Below are positions 8,288-18,759 of a stretch of DNA of 64,000 nt, in pieces. The first letter of the stretch is position 1. Each line of letters begins with the position of its first letter. Source of the stretch: Ascarosepion bandense (taxonomy: Eukaryota > Mollusca > Cephalopoda > Sepiida > Sepiidae); assembly GCA_037127315.1 (NCBI GenBank), contig JBBBDQ010000913.1, positions 5,204,001-5,268,000 of the forward strand, in the 5' to 3' direction. The notes beneath the pieces are model-generated. The model did not search any database. It saw nothing but the letters and a program-made list of their open reading frames with translations, and was not told the origin of the DNA. A program made the position numbers and the translations under genes.

Positions 8288-9565
8288 ACACATCACTCAA
8301 TAAGTCCCAGGCCTGACATATAGATGGTGCCACTAATAAAAAAGACCCATAAGATATTTATAAAGTACTAACCTTCAAATGGCATGTGGCAAAATTTGGG
8401 CCAAATCAGATTATTAGTTTACAAATTACTGTTATTTAAGTGAAGCTATTGTTACAAATTTTCAAAACAACAGAAAAATCTGAATTTTATGTGTTGATAA
8501 AGTATTGATTTCTGACAGGAAAAAACTGTTCAAGCAATAGTTTTTCCAACTCTACTTTGTCGGAAACAATGGTTAAGAGGTGGTATGCTGACATTAAATA
8601 TGGTCGTACAGATGTTCAGGTCACCGAAAATTGGCAGTTATTCTGGAAAACACCAAAAAAATCCACAAACTTGTTTTGGCTGATTATAAATTAAGTCGTA
8701 TGAGATAGCAGAGGTGTTGAACATATCAGAAGGCAGTGTATTCACCATTTTGCATGAACATTTGTCAATGAGAAAGCTGTGATCAAAGTGGGTACTGCAT
8801 TTGCTCACAGTCGATCAAAAACAACATTGCATTAACAATTCAGAGCATTGTTGGCAACTGTTTCAATGCAACAAGATTTTTTGCCTCCATATTCTGGGAT
8901 GTGCAAGGTAATTTGTTCATCGATTATCTTGAGAAAGTAAGAACTATCAATAGCAAATATTATATAACATTATTAGTGCATTTGAAGGAAGAAATCACCA
9001 AAAAATGGCCACAAATAAAAATGTGATCTTTTACCAAGTCAACGCACCATGTCATAAGTCAATTGCAATGATAGCAAAACTACATGAATTGCACTTCAAA
9101 TTGCTTCTGCATCCACCCTATTCTCCAGATCTGGCCCTCTGTATCTACTGGCTGTACGCAGACCTCAAAAGAATGCTTCAGGGAAAGAGATTGGACTCCA
9201 ATGAAGAAGTGATATTGGAAACTGAGGTGTATTTTGAGGCCAAAAACTACAAAAAAAAGGAATCAAATTGTTAGAGAAGCGTTAGAATCAGTGTATCATT
9301 CTGAAAGGAGACTATGTTGATGAATAAAGTTGAATTTTGCCTAAAAGTTGTTGTTTTATTAGTTAGGCATAGAATCTATCATGTGATGTGTTGATTCAAA
9401 ACCTGATTTTAGTGTTCATTTAAAAAAAAAAATAATAATAATAATAATCTGGACTGGTATTTTTAAAATTGGTTCTGAAAATTTAAAAAACTAAGCACAA
9501 TTTTTATATGATTTTTAAAAAAAATTGTTTTATTAATTAGGCCTTGGATTTATTGAGTGATGTGT
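8288..9565 (+). mobile_element. Mariner transposon, full length, inactive
   Basis: The element is bounded by TA dinucleotides (8286-8287 and 9566-9567). The terminal inverted repeats are ACACATCACTCAATAA at the left and its complement at the right, continuing as 'gtcccaggcct' against 'aggccttggat'. At 1278 bp it has the usual mariner size. An internal second copy of the right end lies at about 9350-9393. Transposase relics fill the middle. It is a single-copy example in this window. Confidence 0.85.
8560..9275 (+). pseudogene. Mariner transposase relic (DD34D family)
   Basis: Frame-broken translation shows mariner blocks in order: VKRWYADIKYGRTD, EIAEVLNISEGSV (helix-turn-helix region), then an 89-codon open part (9005-9271) with NAPCHKS, AKLHELHF, HPPYSPDLA and DLKRML. 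In active relatives the second catalytic Asp precedes NAPCH and the third follows SPDLAPS by one. Here they are Val and Ile, so both are lost, in addition to the frameshifts. It cannot make active enzyme. Assignment to mariner is firm, the subfamily is not. Confidence 0.85.
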
Positions 9566-9821
9566 TACACTGGTGAGCAACACATGATTTATTTATCCTA
9601 CCCACATAGGCAGATATTTCTTCATGGTGAACCCGAGCACTTACACTCAGACCAATGGTCAAATATTGCCCAGCTCTCACATACACCATGACTGAGTACA
9701 AAGCTTGTCAAAACTGGTCATATGCCTCCCAACCAAAAGGCCAGGAAGTGACGATGGTAAAAAACACCTGTTTCCAGATGCACAATATTAAAAGAAACAG
9801 TAAGGATATCACCAAGACGGA

Positions 9822-10130
9822 TGTGTGTTGTGGTACAGTGGATATCGGCTTGGAACAAGACACCGGGGAGCCGAGTTCGAATTCCAGTTGAATCCATTGT
9901 ATTCACTTGCGCGCAAATAGCCTTGGGAAAGGTATTAATCCGTCTATTCCTTCCAGTTATGGGTTAAATAACAGGACAGATTGGGTTCTATAGCCTTGGT
10001 CGGCAACCAGTCTACCGCAGAAAGCAATGGCAACCTACTGCGGGATAATCTTCTGCCCAGTCAGTCATGTCTCTTTCGAGACATGATCGCCCAAGCGTGT
10101 ATCACGTATGGCACTTAACTGACTGATTGA
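9822..10130 (+). mobile_element. tRNA-derived SINE, F1, near full length
   Basis: tRNA-like head with A box 'tgtggtacagtggatatc' and B box 'gagttcgaattcc', then a conserved central block ('ggcaaccagtctaccgcag', 'cctactgcgggataatct') and a tail ending 'cacttaactgactgattga'. A short perfect hairpin 'catgtctctttcgagacatg' is in every copy. Layout resembles the cephalopod SINE superfamily with a shared central domain; I cannot test that match here. The intact copy at 26038-26335 sets the length at 298 bp. Confidence 0.8.
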
Positions 10131-10249
10131 ATATAACAGAAACATGATTAAGGCTTCTACTGGGCATAAAATGGGGGATCTGTTTACTATTGTTATGAAG
10201 TAATAAACTGATCCCCCTATAATTACTACTTAAAAATATAATACATATC

Positions 10250-10433
10250 ATCTCCCTCCAGATATGAGTCAAATAACAGGACAGCTTGAGTTCTATAGTG
10301 TTGGTTGGCAACCAGTCTACCGCAGAAAGCAATGGCAATTTACTGCGGGATAATCTTCTGCCCAGTCAGTCATGTCTCGAAAGAGACATGATCGCCCAAG
10401 TGTGCATCACGTATGGCACTTAACTGACTGAAG
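10250..10433 (+). mobile_element. F1 SINE, 5' truncated
   Basis: Begins at 'ctccctccagatatgagtc' and runs through the central block to 'cacttaactgactgaagg'. The tRNA-like head is missing. It lies 120 bp after a fuller F1 copy in the same orientation. Confidence 0.75.
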
Positions 10434-10602
10434 GATATCACTAAATATTCCCTTACCATTAACATTGCCTGTTGAATTTATTTTAAATTATTATTCAGAG
10501 AAATGTTCGTAAAACAGGGATTTGGTTAATATTTATTATTTTATTACTTCAAATGTTATTTTTTTTTTTTTTAGTAGAAACCTGGTTTGAAATAGAGGTA
10601 GC

Positions 10603-10994
10603 ATTTTTTTTATAATTGTGTTGCCCCAAGCAAGGCATTTTACTGCCACTGTTTCGCAGGAGGTTACATAAGAGGAAAGTTATGAAAAAGAGTGACAGAT
10701 TATAGGGGGTGTCAGGAAGTAGGTAAAAAAAAGGATGAGAATACTGAGGAGAATGGATGAAAAAATGAGCATGAGAGAGAGGATGCAAGTTAGTGAGATA
10801 GGAGATGACTTGACTTTACATTTAAATTTATGGAGATTGTAGCTGCCGGGGAAGCAAGTAAACAAAAGGGAATTCCACAGGTGGGAAGTGCAAGAAAAGA
10901 GGCTGCTGGAGTAGAATTTGAGGCGTTTACATTTTATTGGTTTCACAGTAAAAGGGTGGGACCTAGTTGCTAATTTTGTGGCTTGAGTAAATTA
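10603..10994 (-). mobile_element. Jockey/CR1-like LINE 3' fragment
   Basis: Minus-strand translation gives the tail of the reverse-transcriptase ORF: 'HPFTVKPIKCKRLKFYSSS', then 'RLWNSLLF', 'CFPGSYNLHKFKCKV', as in the larger copy at 46650-47938. It ends in the shared 3' sequence 'gccttgcttggggcaacac' and an A-run. Severely 5' truncated, non-functional. Confidence 0.75.
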
Positions 10995-11220
10995 TATATA
11001 GAGGGCACCAGTGAGCTAAGTTTTAATTAAACAGTGTGTCTTACATCTATCAGCCTGCACACATAACAAAACTTAAGTGTGCATTATTTGAAAGGGTCTA
11101 GATAGTACTTTGTTTGGATGTGAACAAGCAGTCAAAAGAATGCAAGATCAGACAGTTTTTTTTCTGACAAAGGGTCTGAACAACACTGCCAGAGAGCACA
11201 TTTTGGATTCTGTTATTTGT

Positions 11221-11687
11221 TTTTTGGTTGTCTTGTTTTTATGGCATATCAACCTTGGTGGGTCATTTATTGCTGGTAATACCTTTTTCTTTCAACAATT
11301 TATTATTGTTTTTATATAAGTTTTGTGTCTAGTAATATTTTCTTTTCGAGTATCAAGATTCATTGGGATTTGTTTTTAAGGGCAGGATTCCCAAGTCCTA
11401 CCCTTGTTATTTAACCCATAACTAGAAGGAAGGGACAGATTAATACCTTTCCCAAGGTTACCAGTGCTTAAGTGAATGCAGGGTATTCAACTGGAATTCG
11501 AGCTCGGCTCACCGATTTCTCTTTCCGAGCTGATATCCACTGCACCACAACACACATCCGTTACTAAATGCTTACAGCACCTGGTATTCCCAAGCGGTCA
11601 CTCATCTAAGTACTGACCAGGCTCGATGTTGCTTAACTTTGGTGATCGAGCTAGAACCAGTGTATTCAACGTGATAGGCCGTAATCC
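11221..11687 (-). mobile_element. 5S rRNA-tRNA composite SINE (family F7), copy A
   Basis: On the minus strand the first 110 bp or so (about 11687-11575) match 5S rRNA, including the internal promoter ('aagttaagcaacatcgagcc' and 'gaccgcttgggaataccagg'). A tRNA-like part of F1 type follows ('gtggtgcagtggatatcagc', 'gagctcgaattccag'). The tail ends 'ggttgatatgccataaaaac'. A 12-bp target duplication 'tctgttatttgt' (11209-11220 and 11688-11699) bounds it. It lies inside a Penelope-like element. Confidence 0.85.
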
Positions 11688-11699
11688 TCTGTTATTTGT

Positions 11700-12215
11700 G
11701 ATGTCATGAATAATTTTCACAGGGTTAAGCCATATCTTGTTGAAAAATGTCTAGTTTACTTGCATCTTTCTTTTATTGGTTCAGAGGGTGAGTCGTTAGC
11801 TAGGCAGATTTTGTGTTCTATTAGCAAATGTTATTTTTCTGCTAATGTTTGAGTAATATTTAGTACTCAACCAATTCTTTCTTCCATTCATAAGGATGTC
11901 CTTCCCTCCTCATCATGTTAATTCTGTAATTTACAAATACAAATGTAGTTGTGGACACAATTACATAGGGAGGATGTCTCGGCATTTAGATTTGAGAAAA
12001 CAACAACATTTACCTCCTAGAATTTTGAATCCAGCTGCTAGTAGTGGCCAACTGGTTGATATATCCAGGTTGTCCATTGCACAACATGTTATAAATAGCA
12101 GAAATTATGTTTTTGGACCATTTCTCTATTTTATCAAGGTCCACTCTTTATATTGTGACATGATAACTAGGCGTAGATTAAGGTGGATTTGTAAAATATG
12201 TATTTTATTATAATA
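11700..12215 (+). pseudogene. Penelope-like element, linker and GIY-YIG endonuclease (PLE-1)
   Basis: Frame-broken translation runs from a PLE linker ('SIHKDVLPS') into 'NSVIYKYKCSCGHNYIGRMSR', where the CxC pair and YIG are the marks of the PLE GIY-YIG endonuclease, then 'RKQQH', 'IAQHVINS' and 'MITRRRLRWICKI'. In PLEs this domain follows the reverse transcriptase and nicks target DNA. The longest open piece is 105 codons (11896-12210). The linker upstream is interrupted by the composite SINE whose target copy ends at 11699. Inactive by frameshifts. Confidence 0.75.
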
Positions 12216-12239
12216 GATTAAAATAGAAAATGGTTAAGA

Positions 12240-12900
12240 ATAGAAAATAGTTTAAAAACATGTGTTTCATTTAACAAAAATGAAATAAATGCTTTTTCTT
12301 TTATAAGGAAATTTGTGGAAGAGAAAAGGGTATCAGATTACTGTTAAATCCTACCAGTCTTCCAGTAAATATCTGACTCATTGATTTGATGTGATAAAAA
12401 GATAAGCTTTTAGGAAATAGATTTTAAGTTGACCAGGTCAAAAACTGTCTTTATTGTATCTTGACCACACATTAAGAAAAGATAATAGAATTTTCCCTTT
12501 CTCTAGGCAATAAAAAAACGCCTGGGTAAAGTATCAGGGCTATAAAAACATCCGGCGGAAGCTTTATTAAGATAAAAGGTTAAAAAAATCCTGGAAAATA
12601 CTTGGAGGCTTAGTGCAGACATCTCGTTTACACATCAAAGGAAGCAAAATTTAAGTACCTTGAAATGCTTATCACTTGGTGGTCTAGTCACTTCTGGATT
12701 GTTTTAAATAAATACGGTTGATTTTTCAGTTAAGTTGAGTGAGTGGAGTTGAGTTAGTTCAGCTGGGCGTGTGCTTGAAGTAGAAACTCCGTTCATCTTG
12801 AGTTGGTCAGTTCGGCATTTGATCTCCATTAATTAGAGTTAGAGCTGTGTGTGACATTCGCCTGCCCCAACCGAAAAGACTAACTCTAAACAAAATAAAG
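12240..12900. other. No recognisable gene
   Basis: No exon or clear element end. Probably 3' flank of PLE-1 and 5' flank of the next PLE fragment. Confidence 0.4.
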
Positions 12901-12954
12901 CATCGTTTTAACTCATCCAAGTTGTGGAAGTTCGTTCCTTATAGTTTAATCTTG

Positions 12955-13165
12955 TACCTCCAGCTTGAGGCTCTGACTTTTTCAACAAACTCTCGGTAAC
13001 ATCACAGCGTAGAGAACGGCCACCAGAGAAATTGTTCAGACTGTCCGCTGGGGTGTTACAATATAATTTAAAGGTTCTAGAGTCCTTATACATCAAATCC
13101 TGCAAGCAATCCCTATGTAAACAGAGGGATTGTTTGCTGGGTTTGAATGTTATTGGACTCTAGTT
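12955..13165 (+). pseudogene. Second PLE fragment, endonuclease C-terminus (PLE-2)
   Basis: The plus-strand frame reads 'LKVLESLYIKSCKQSLCKQR' then 'DCLLGLNVIGL' and stop at about 13160. The same end ('LETIYVRSKQPSLCKQREFL', 'LGLNVI') occurs on the minus strand in PLE-4 near 30550. It is the conserved C-terminal block that follows the GIY-YIG domain. The rest of the element is not recognisable here. Confidence 0.6.
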
Positions 13166-13262
13166 TTCCTTGCGTTTTTTTTCTCTCCCCAATTAATCAT
13201 CTTTTATTATACATGTCTTGTATTCCCAGAAATAAAACCAGTTGCTTTTAGTTTTTAGTAAA

Positions 13263-13291
13263 AATGGCATTTAAACTACGCTTATTCTTGG

Positions 13292-13335
<44 letters not shown>

Positions 13336-13365
13336 GCCAAGAATAAGCGTAGTTTAAATGCCATT
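13263..13365. repeat. Perfect 32-bp inverted repeat around (AT)n
   Basis: Left arm 13263-13294 and right arm 13334-13365 are exact complements with an AT tract as the loop. Extrusion as a hairpin or cruciform is expected. Similar structures are at 13445-13551, 32380-32684 and 33287-33413. Confidence 0.9.
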
Positions 13366-13439
13366 AACAGTGTGCAATACAATCATTTTCACAATCAACA
13401 TCGCCTAATGATGAGATTCTATCTTAAAACTCAGAAATT

Positions 13440-13478
13440 TTCGTGTTGCAATGTACTTTTAATTCATAATTATTTGAT

Positions 13479-13521
<43 letters not shown>

Positions 13522-13556
13522 CATAATTATGAATTAAAAGTATATTGCAACATGGA
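13440..13556. repeat. Inverted repeat around (AT)n
   Basis: The arms start 'gttgcaatgtacttttaatt' and end with its complement (one mismatch) on either side of an AT tract. It lies 80 bp from an unrelated foldback of the same architecture. Confidence 0.85.
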
Positions 13557-13559
13557 AAA

Positions 13560-13665
13560 AAAAGAATCTGCAATGTTATTGGTTTTATTATGGCATCTCT
13601 GCTTCATTCATATCAGTATAATGTAGCTTCCCTGTGCCTTTTCTACAAATATTTACATGACAATT
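13560..13665 (+). mobile_element. Jockey/CR1-like LINE fragment
   Basis: A short relic with 'gaatctgcaatgtta' and 'cttccctgtgccttttctac', matching the LINE segment that encodes RICNV and ASLCLF in the larger copies. Directly followed by an RTE-like fragment. Confidence 0.55.
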
Positions 13666-13677
13666 GAGGCATTTAGA

Positions 13678-14172
13678 ATTAGAAGTTACTTAGACAATTT
13701 CCCTAGAAACAAAGAAGAGAGTACTGGATTGCTATGTGATGTCCATTCTTCAATATGGCAGTGAATGCTGGACAATATCATCAAAGATGAAGGAAAAACT
13801 TGAAGCAACTGAAATGTGGTTCTACAGAAGGATGCTGTGAATCTCATGGATTGAGCATGTGAGCAATGAGGAAGTTTTGGAAATGATGGAAATGAAAAGG
13901 AAATTAATAATGTCTCAGGAAGAGACAGCTGAAATTCCTGGGACATGCAATGAGGAAAGAGGGCTTGGAGAACCTGATACTAACAGGCCAGATAGATGGA
14001 AAAAGATACAGGGGAAAGCAACGGATAACATATTTGAAGGACCTAATCAGGTGGACGATGGAACGAGTGTTGCATGGTGTAACAGGAGAAGGCATGCTAA
14101 AAAGAGCCACCAGGGATAGGGAGACGTGGAGGGCCATGATCGCCTACACCCCGAAAGGACAGGGCACATAGA
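13678..14172 (+). pseudogene. RTE-like LINE reverse transcriptase, C-terminal fragment
   Basis: Frame-broken plus-strand translation gives 'LDCYVMSILQYGSECWT', 'EATEMWFYRRML', 'FLGHAMRKEGLENLILTG', 'GKRYRGKQRITYL' and 'RATRDRETWRAMIAYTPKGQ', ending at a stop near 14171. This series is the C-terminal half of the common animal endonuclease-reverse transcriptase LINEs. Three frames are needed to read it, so it is dead. A minus-strand copy of the same part is at 17148-17640. Confidence 0.75.
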
Positions 14173-14546
14173 AGAAGAAATCTATGTGCCATTAAGAAAT
14201 TTGGTTGTAAATCTCTTGTGAACAGTCAAGCTGGTAAGACAGTAATGAAAACGAGAGGCAGAAACACAATCTTCCCTTTCACAGCAACAGAAACATGCTA
14301 TCACTTACCAATCTCTCAAAAATATGACCACTGTAAGTAAAAAAGCAATGGCTTTTATTCACCAAGCGATTTTTCTGATTGGCTATACCAAACATGGAGG
14401 CAATGACTTTTAAACATAAAGCAGTTTTTGGTGTGTTACTATTTTATTTTATTTTATTTTTTTTTCATCTTCGCCACATTTTCCACCATAGAATATGCGC
14501 AATATGCTGTCATTTGGTTTGACAAGGTAATTCACCTTTTTCTTCA

Positions 14547-14740
14547 TCACAAGGATATTATAGACTTTTCTCAGATCAAAGTCCTATATGTCAGACAAAG
14601 ACGAACACTCTTTCGTCAAGAATAAGTCCTGTTCACCATTTTACCACAAGGATATTATAGACTTTTCTCAGATCAAAGTCCTATATGTCAGACAAAGACG
14701 AACACTCTTTCCTCAAGAATAAGTCCTGCTCACCATTTCT
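14547..14740 (+). repeat. 98-bp direct duplication
   Basis: 'acaaggatattatagacttt' through 'aagtcctg(t/c)tcaccatt' occurs twice, starting at about 14549 and 14646, with only two or three differences. A recent tandem duplication. No function is evident. Confidence 0.85.
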
Positions 14741-14821
14741 GCCATTCTGCAGTTCTAGTTCACTATGTCTGCCACACACCACAAATTAAAAATGAGAAAT
14801 TTTTTTGAGTTTTGAGTTTGA

Positions 14822-15262
14822 AGTTTGGTTAAAGATATATCAACCTCTGTGGGTTATTTAATGCCAAAAAGGTGGGATTTCAAGGTTTTTTTTTTTTAAA
14901 TGTTCAGTTATAGTGAGAAGGTTTATTTAGTTAGATTTTAATGAAAATCTTTTTTTTATTTTAGAAAACTGAAAATGTCTTCTAGTTTTGTATTCAAAAA
15001 TGTTTTGCTGAGAATAATTTTTTCCTTCAAAAATGTATATTTTTCTATAAAAGTGTATTTTTATACTTTCATAGTGTTTTGACCCCAGTTTGGGGGTTCA
15101 CTATTTGCCCATAGCTGAGATCCTAACAGGTGCTACCATTCCAGGTTAGGTTGGACCTGGGAATAACAGCAATTAAGAGATGGTTCCATACTCCTCACAA
15201 TCTCTCAATCAATTTCGTCTTGTTAGCAAAAGTAGTTTTTCGTCACACCCAGGACCGAGAAA
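14822..15262 (-). mobile_element. SINE family F2 copy
   Basis: On the minus strand it starts near 'ggtcctgggtgtgacg' and includes 'cccaggtccaacctaacctg', and it ends near 'ggttgatatatctttaacc'. A short self-complementary block 'ccccagtttgggg' sits in the middle. The intact copy at 30853-31345 sets the boundaries. No tRNA boxes that I can call with certainty. Confidence 0.7.
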
Positions 15263-15559
15263 GTTGTGTTTAAAGTTTATCTATATTTGAAAGACCATAA
15301 CTTTTGATCTATTTGAAATAAACAACTTAGTTTTTTTGTTTTTTTTTTAAAGGAAGCTAAAACGATTTACTTTAACATAGAAACATTCACACTTAACCGA
15401 TTTTCACATATATGGTGGAAAGTACGATTTTGTACTGAAGGCCGCAATTTTTCTCATGAACTTTCCTCTTTGACATTTCAACTTCATGAAATGAAACGTA
15501 GCATTAAATTGGCAACTATGTCTCGATTCCAATTTTAAAATTGCTAAATATAATTGTTA

Positions 15560-15790
15560 TATTCTAATGATTTCTTCCTTTGCATTTTTTGTCCATGGAA
15601 CACACTCACAGCATCTCGCTTCCATGTCAACTATGATCATCACAAATTTAGATTCAAAATCATCATCATCGGTCTCTTTGAATCCTGATTGTTTAAATTG
15701 CCCTTTCTCTTCAGTAATGTTTTTCTCAGTTTCCTTCCCTCTCAGTAACCTCTTGCATCTTAGTGGCTTTATCATCTTAAAGTAAGTCAA
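15560..15790 (-). repeat. Unclassified repeat with overlapping open frames
   Basis: Both strands are open for over 70 codons. About 60 bp ('ctaagatgcaagaggttact') recur near 60335-60395, so this is a repeat and not a unique exon. The minus-strand frame is rich in Asp and Glu but has no motif I recognise. Confidence 0.4.
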
Positions 15791-15894
15791 AATAAAAAAA
15801 AAATATCAATTATACCAACAATTTGTGTCTGCCAATCTGGGATCACAATTTCCTGCACTCCGAAGGTGAATTATACCCTGGTTAACAAGCACTG

Positions 15895-16095
15895 ATTTTT
15901 TTTTTTTAATCATATCACCCCGGGCAAGGCGGTAAGGCCACTGGTGTGCAGGGGGATACATAAGAGTGAAAAGATTGAAAAAGAGAAAGCCGGAAACCAC
16001 ATCCTAAACGGGGAACAAGGGATGAGCCTCTACACCTGTTCAATAGACGTGGGTAGAGTGTGAACCGGGCGATAGTTCAGTCTATCTACTCCAAT
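15895..16095 (-). mobile_element. F6 SINE copy
   Basis: Minus-strand copy with 'gattggagtagatagactg', 'ctattgaacaggtgtag', 'ggatgtggtttccggctttc' and the LINE-like end 'ccttgcccggggtgatatg' with an A-run. Confidence 0.65.
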
Positions 16096-16099
16096 CGAT

Positions 16100-16790
16100 T
16101 TAATTCAAAAGTGTGATAAAGAAATATAGGCTATTAAAAATTTTTAATACAAAGAAACAGCAGAGAGTGTAGAACTTTGACAGTGGATGTGGGTCACTTA
16201 AGGGACAAAATTTTTCTAATGAGGCGAGGGTGCAAACTCAAGCTGCGTTTTCATTTACATACTACTCTATCATATTCGCAACTTAGGAATGAGTTTGAGT
16301 ATAAGTATGTTACTTCGGTTAATTAAACTGAATAAGTTTTCATTCCTAATAGTGGAGTTCTAATCTATTCTTGCTCTCTTTTCCACTCTCAAGCTGTTGG
16401 ATCACAAGAGAGGTTAATTTCAAAACAAAATCAAAGGGATAATACTAACGTCAATACTAGCAGAACATTGTGATTTGTCTGCTCTGAATTTTTTGAAAAA
16501 ATTTTAAAGAAAACGCAGAGGGAAAAGTGAAGCTCAAATTTTATCTAAATCAAAGACTGATTAGTTTCATAAATTTTTGAAGTTTATTAAAGTGTGTGTG
16601 TGTGTGGGGGGGCAGCCCAAATGGGTGGGGGCTTGGCATCCTTCTGCCTCCATCCCTGTAGAATCGTCATTGCAAAGAAACCCACAGAATAGAGGAACAC
16701 AAAGACTGATGAAAAACTTGTCATCCAAATCATTTCTTTTAAAGAATATATCTAAATTATCGTGTAATAATTAGGCTTATCCTTTGTGAT
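16100..16790. other. No recognisable gene
   Basis: No motif or repeat end recognised, apart from a short GT tract near 16592. The 65-codon frame at 16577 starts in that tract and is not supported. Confidence 0.4.
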
Positions 16791-16792
16791 GT

Positions 16793-16984
16793 TATTTCTC
16801 ATGACCATCATTGCCCTGCCAATACCTCCTAAATAATGGAACTATTTTGTTTGGATTTTGTCCAAAGAGGGGGGAAAAGACACTATTTGTTTCAGTGAGT
16901 AAATGAAAGAATGAAAGAAGGGGTTTGAGAGAATTTTATTAAGCTGATAAGAACATGATCTTATTTAATAAGCCGAGAAGACAT
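16793..16984 (-). mobile_element. U2 snRNA-derived SINE, second copy
   Basis: On the minus strand, starting at about 16984: 'cttctcggc', then 'taagatcatg', then 'ttcttatcagcttaata', which fits U2 with an internal deletion of about a dozen bases. The body follows: 'ctcactgaaac', 'aaaatccaaacaaaa', 'ggaggtattggcagg'. It confirms that the head at 7622-7680 was copied together with the body. Confidence 0.65.
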
Positions 16985-17147
16985 AGTGACTGCAATAAAT
17001 GCACCTGTTTTCAGATGCACATTATTGAACAACAGAAAACCGAGTACGGCAATCACCAAAAATCTGATTACTATAAATAAAATAACATCATCTGCTGAAT
17101 TATCTGTAAAAAAAATATTCTTAAGACAGGTTTTAGCTTCTTTTATG

Positions 17148-17640
17148 TGCCCTGTCCCTTCAGGACGTAGGTGATCATGGTTCTCCACGTCTCCCTATCC
17201 CTTGTGGCTCTTAGTATGTTTGTTCCTGTTACCCCTGTCAACCCCTGTTCCGTCAACCACCTGATCAGGCCCTGCAAATATGTTATCCGCTACCTTCCTC
17301 TGTCTCTCGTTCCTTCTATCTGGCCAGTCAGTATCAGGTTCTCCAGGCTCTCCTTCCTCATTGCATGTCCCAGGAACTTCAGTTGTCTCTCCCTGATGCT
17401 CAGTATTAATTTCCTTTTTGTTGCCATTCTTTCCAACACCTCATCGTTGGTTGCATGCTAAGTCCATGATATCCGCAGCATCCTTCTGTAGAACCATATT
17501 TCCGCTGCTTCCAGTTTTGTCCTCATTTTCGATGATATCATCCAGCATTCGCTGTTTTATTGAAGAACTAACATCACGTAGCAGTCCAGCACTCTTTTCT
17601 TTGTTTCTAGTGAAAGTTTCCTGTGTGTTAGTATTTTGTG
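17148..17640 (-). pseudogene. RTE-like LINE reverse transcriptase fragment
   Basis: The minus-strand reading gives the same C-terminal blocks as 13678-14172 ('RETWRTMITYVLKGQG', 'LENLILTG', 'KFLGHAMRKE', 'MWFYRRML'), with frame changes. It ends downstream in the U2-SINE body repeats. Confidence 0.7.
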
Positions 17641-17661
17641 CTTGTTCTTCTCTTTGTTAGT

Positions 17662-17950
17662 TCCTACACCCTGCCAATACCTTATAAATAATGGACTATT
17701 CCATTTTGATTGCATGAAAAGACTTTCAGAAACGCTACTTAGTTTCAGTGAGGAAAAAAAAAAAAAAAAAGACAGACATCTCCTGCCAATACCTCATAAA
17801 TAATGGACTATTCCATTTTGATTGCATGAAAAGACTTATCAGAAACGCTACTTAGTTTCAGTGAGAAAAAAAAAAAGACATATCTCCTGCCAATACCTCA
17901 TAAATAATGGACTATTCTGTTTTTAATTGCATAGAAAAACAAGACATGTG
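17662..17950 (-). repeat. Three tandem U2-SINE body units
   Basis: The block 'cctgccaatacct(c/t)ataaataatgga' to 'cttagtttcagtgag' plus an A-run occurs three times at about 17671, 17782 and 17888, spaced about 105-112 bp. No U2 head is attached. The unit is the 3' part of the element at 7441-7680. Confidence 0.75.
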
Positions 17951-17959
17951 AATGAAAAA

Positions 17960-18455
17960 AGGAAAAAAAAAGTGTTTCAGCAAAATGAAAAAGTTGTCAA
18001 TTTCAAATCTTTTCATTTGTATCCTCTTAATTCTTAAAATAATGACCAGCATTCATATTGATGATCGCTAAAATATTTAGCAATCTGGTAGAATAATTTT
18101 TATAGATATTTTATTGCCATAGAACTAATCATGAGCTTATTCAATCATTAAACGTTAAAATTCATCAGAAATGTAAAATAGGAAAACTGAAATTTTATGC
18201 ATTAAAGCTAGTAAACTATAATTTGGAAAGCAAAAATTTAACTGCAATATTTTGGAAAATTTCCAACTTTCCATCTGAAATAAAGAAAGTATGAATCTTA
18301 AATAAATGAAATGGTTACATGAAAAAAAAAGAAAATTTCGCTAATTTAAAGTTTTTAAACTGGTGCAAGAAGGATGCATGTTTAACAAACCAAAAGACCA
18401 CTTCTCTATCAATATCTCTGAATTCAAATGTTTATTAATACTAGTGCTGCATGCT
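17960..18455. other. No recognisable gene
   Basis: AT-rich, with no exon, terminal repeat or motif that I can support. Confidence 0.4.
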
Positions 18456-18458
18456 GTG

Positions 18459-18504
<46 letters not shown>

Positions 18505-18519
18505 ATTATATGCAAAATA

Positions 18520-18606
18520 TTCTCAGATAGTGTGCATCTGTAGAAGAGACAAGAGGAAAAACTAGACTTAGCTAATGCATTTCATCCTCTGAGGGACTTT
18601 ATCAAG

Positions 18607-18646
<40 letters not shown>

Positions 18647-18650
18647 GGGT
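18520..18650 (-). mobile_element. PLE-type terminal fragment
   Basis: On the minus strand it reads 'ggccttgataaagtccctc', then 'agaggatgaaatgc'. This is the same motif family as at 27.70-27.79 and 28.83-28.90 kb (hairpin AGTCCCTC/GAGGAT flanked by TTGATAAA and GAAA). The AT microsatellite abuts. Confidence 0.5.
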
Positions 18651-18759
18651 ACTATGGATAAATTGTCATCTAAATTACATAAAAATGAAAATAATACTGA
18701 CATCTCATTTGAGCAGATATAAAGTTACAGAAAAATATCTTGAAATACTAAGAAAGTAA

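Noticed and set aside
9005..9274. Intact mariner transposase gene
   Set aside because: Catalytic residues are substituted and upstream frames are broken.
10102..10338. Minus-strand 78-codon frame
   Set aside because: It lies across two F1 SINE copies and is their antisense shadow.
15557..15790. Acidic 77-codon minus-strand frame as a host exon
   Set aside because: Part of it recurs at 60.34 kb and the opposite strand is equally open.
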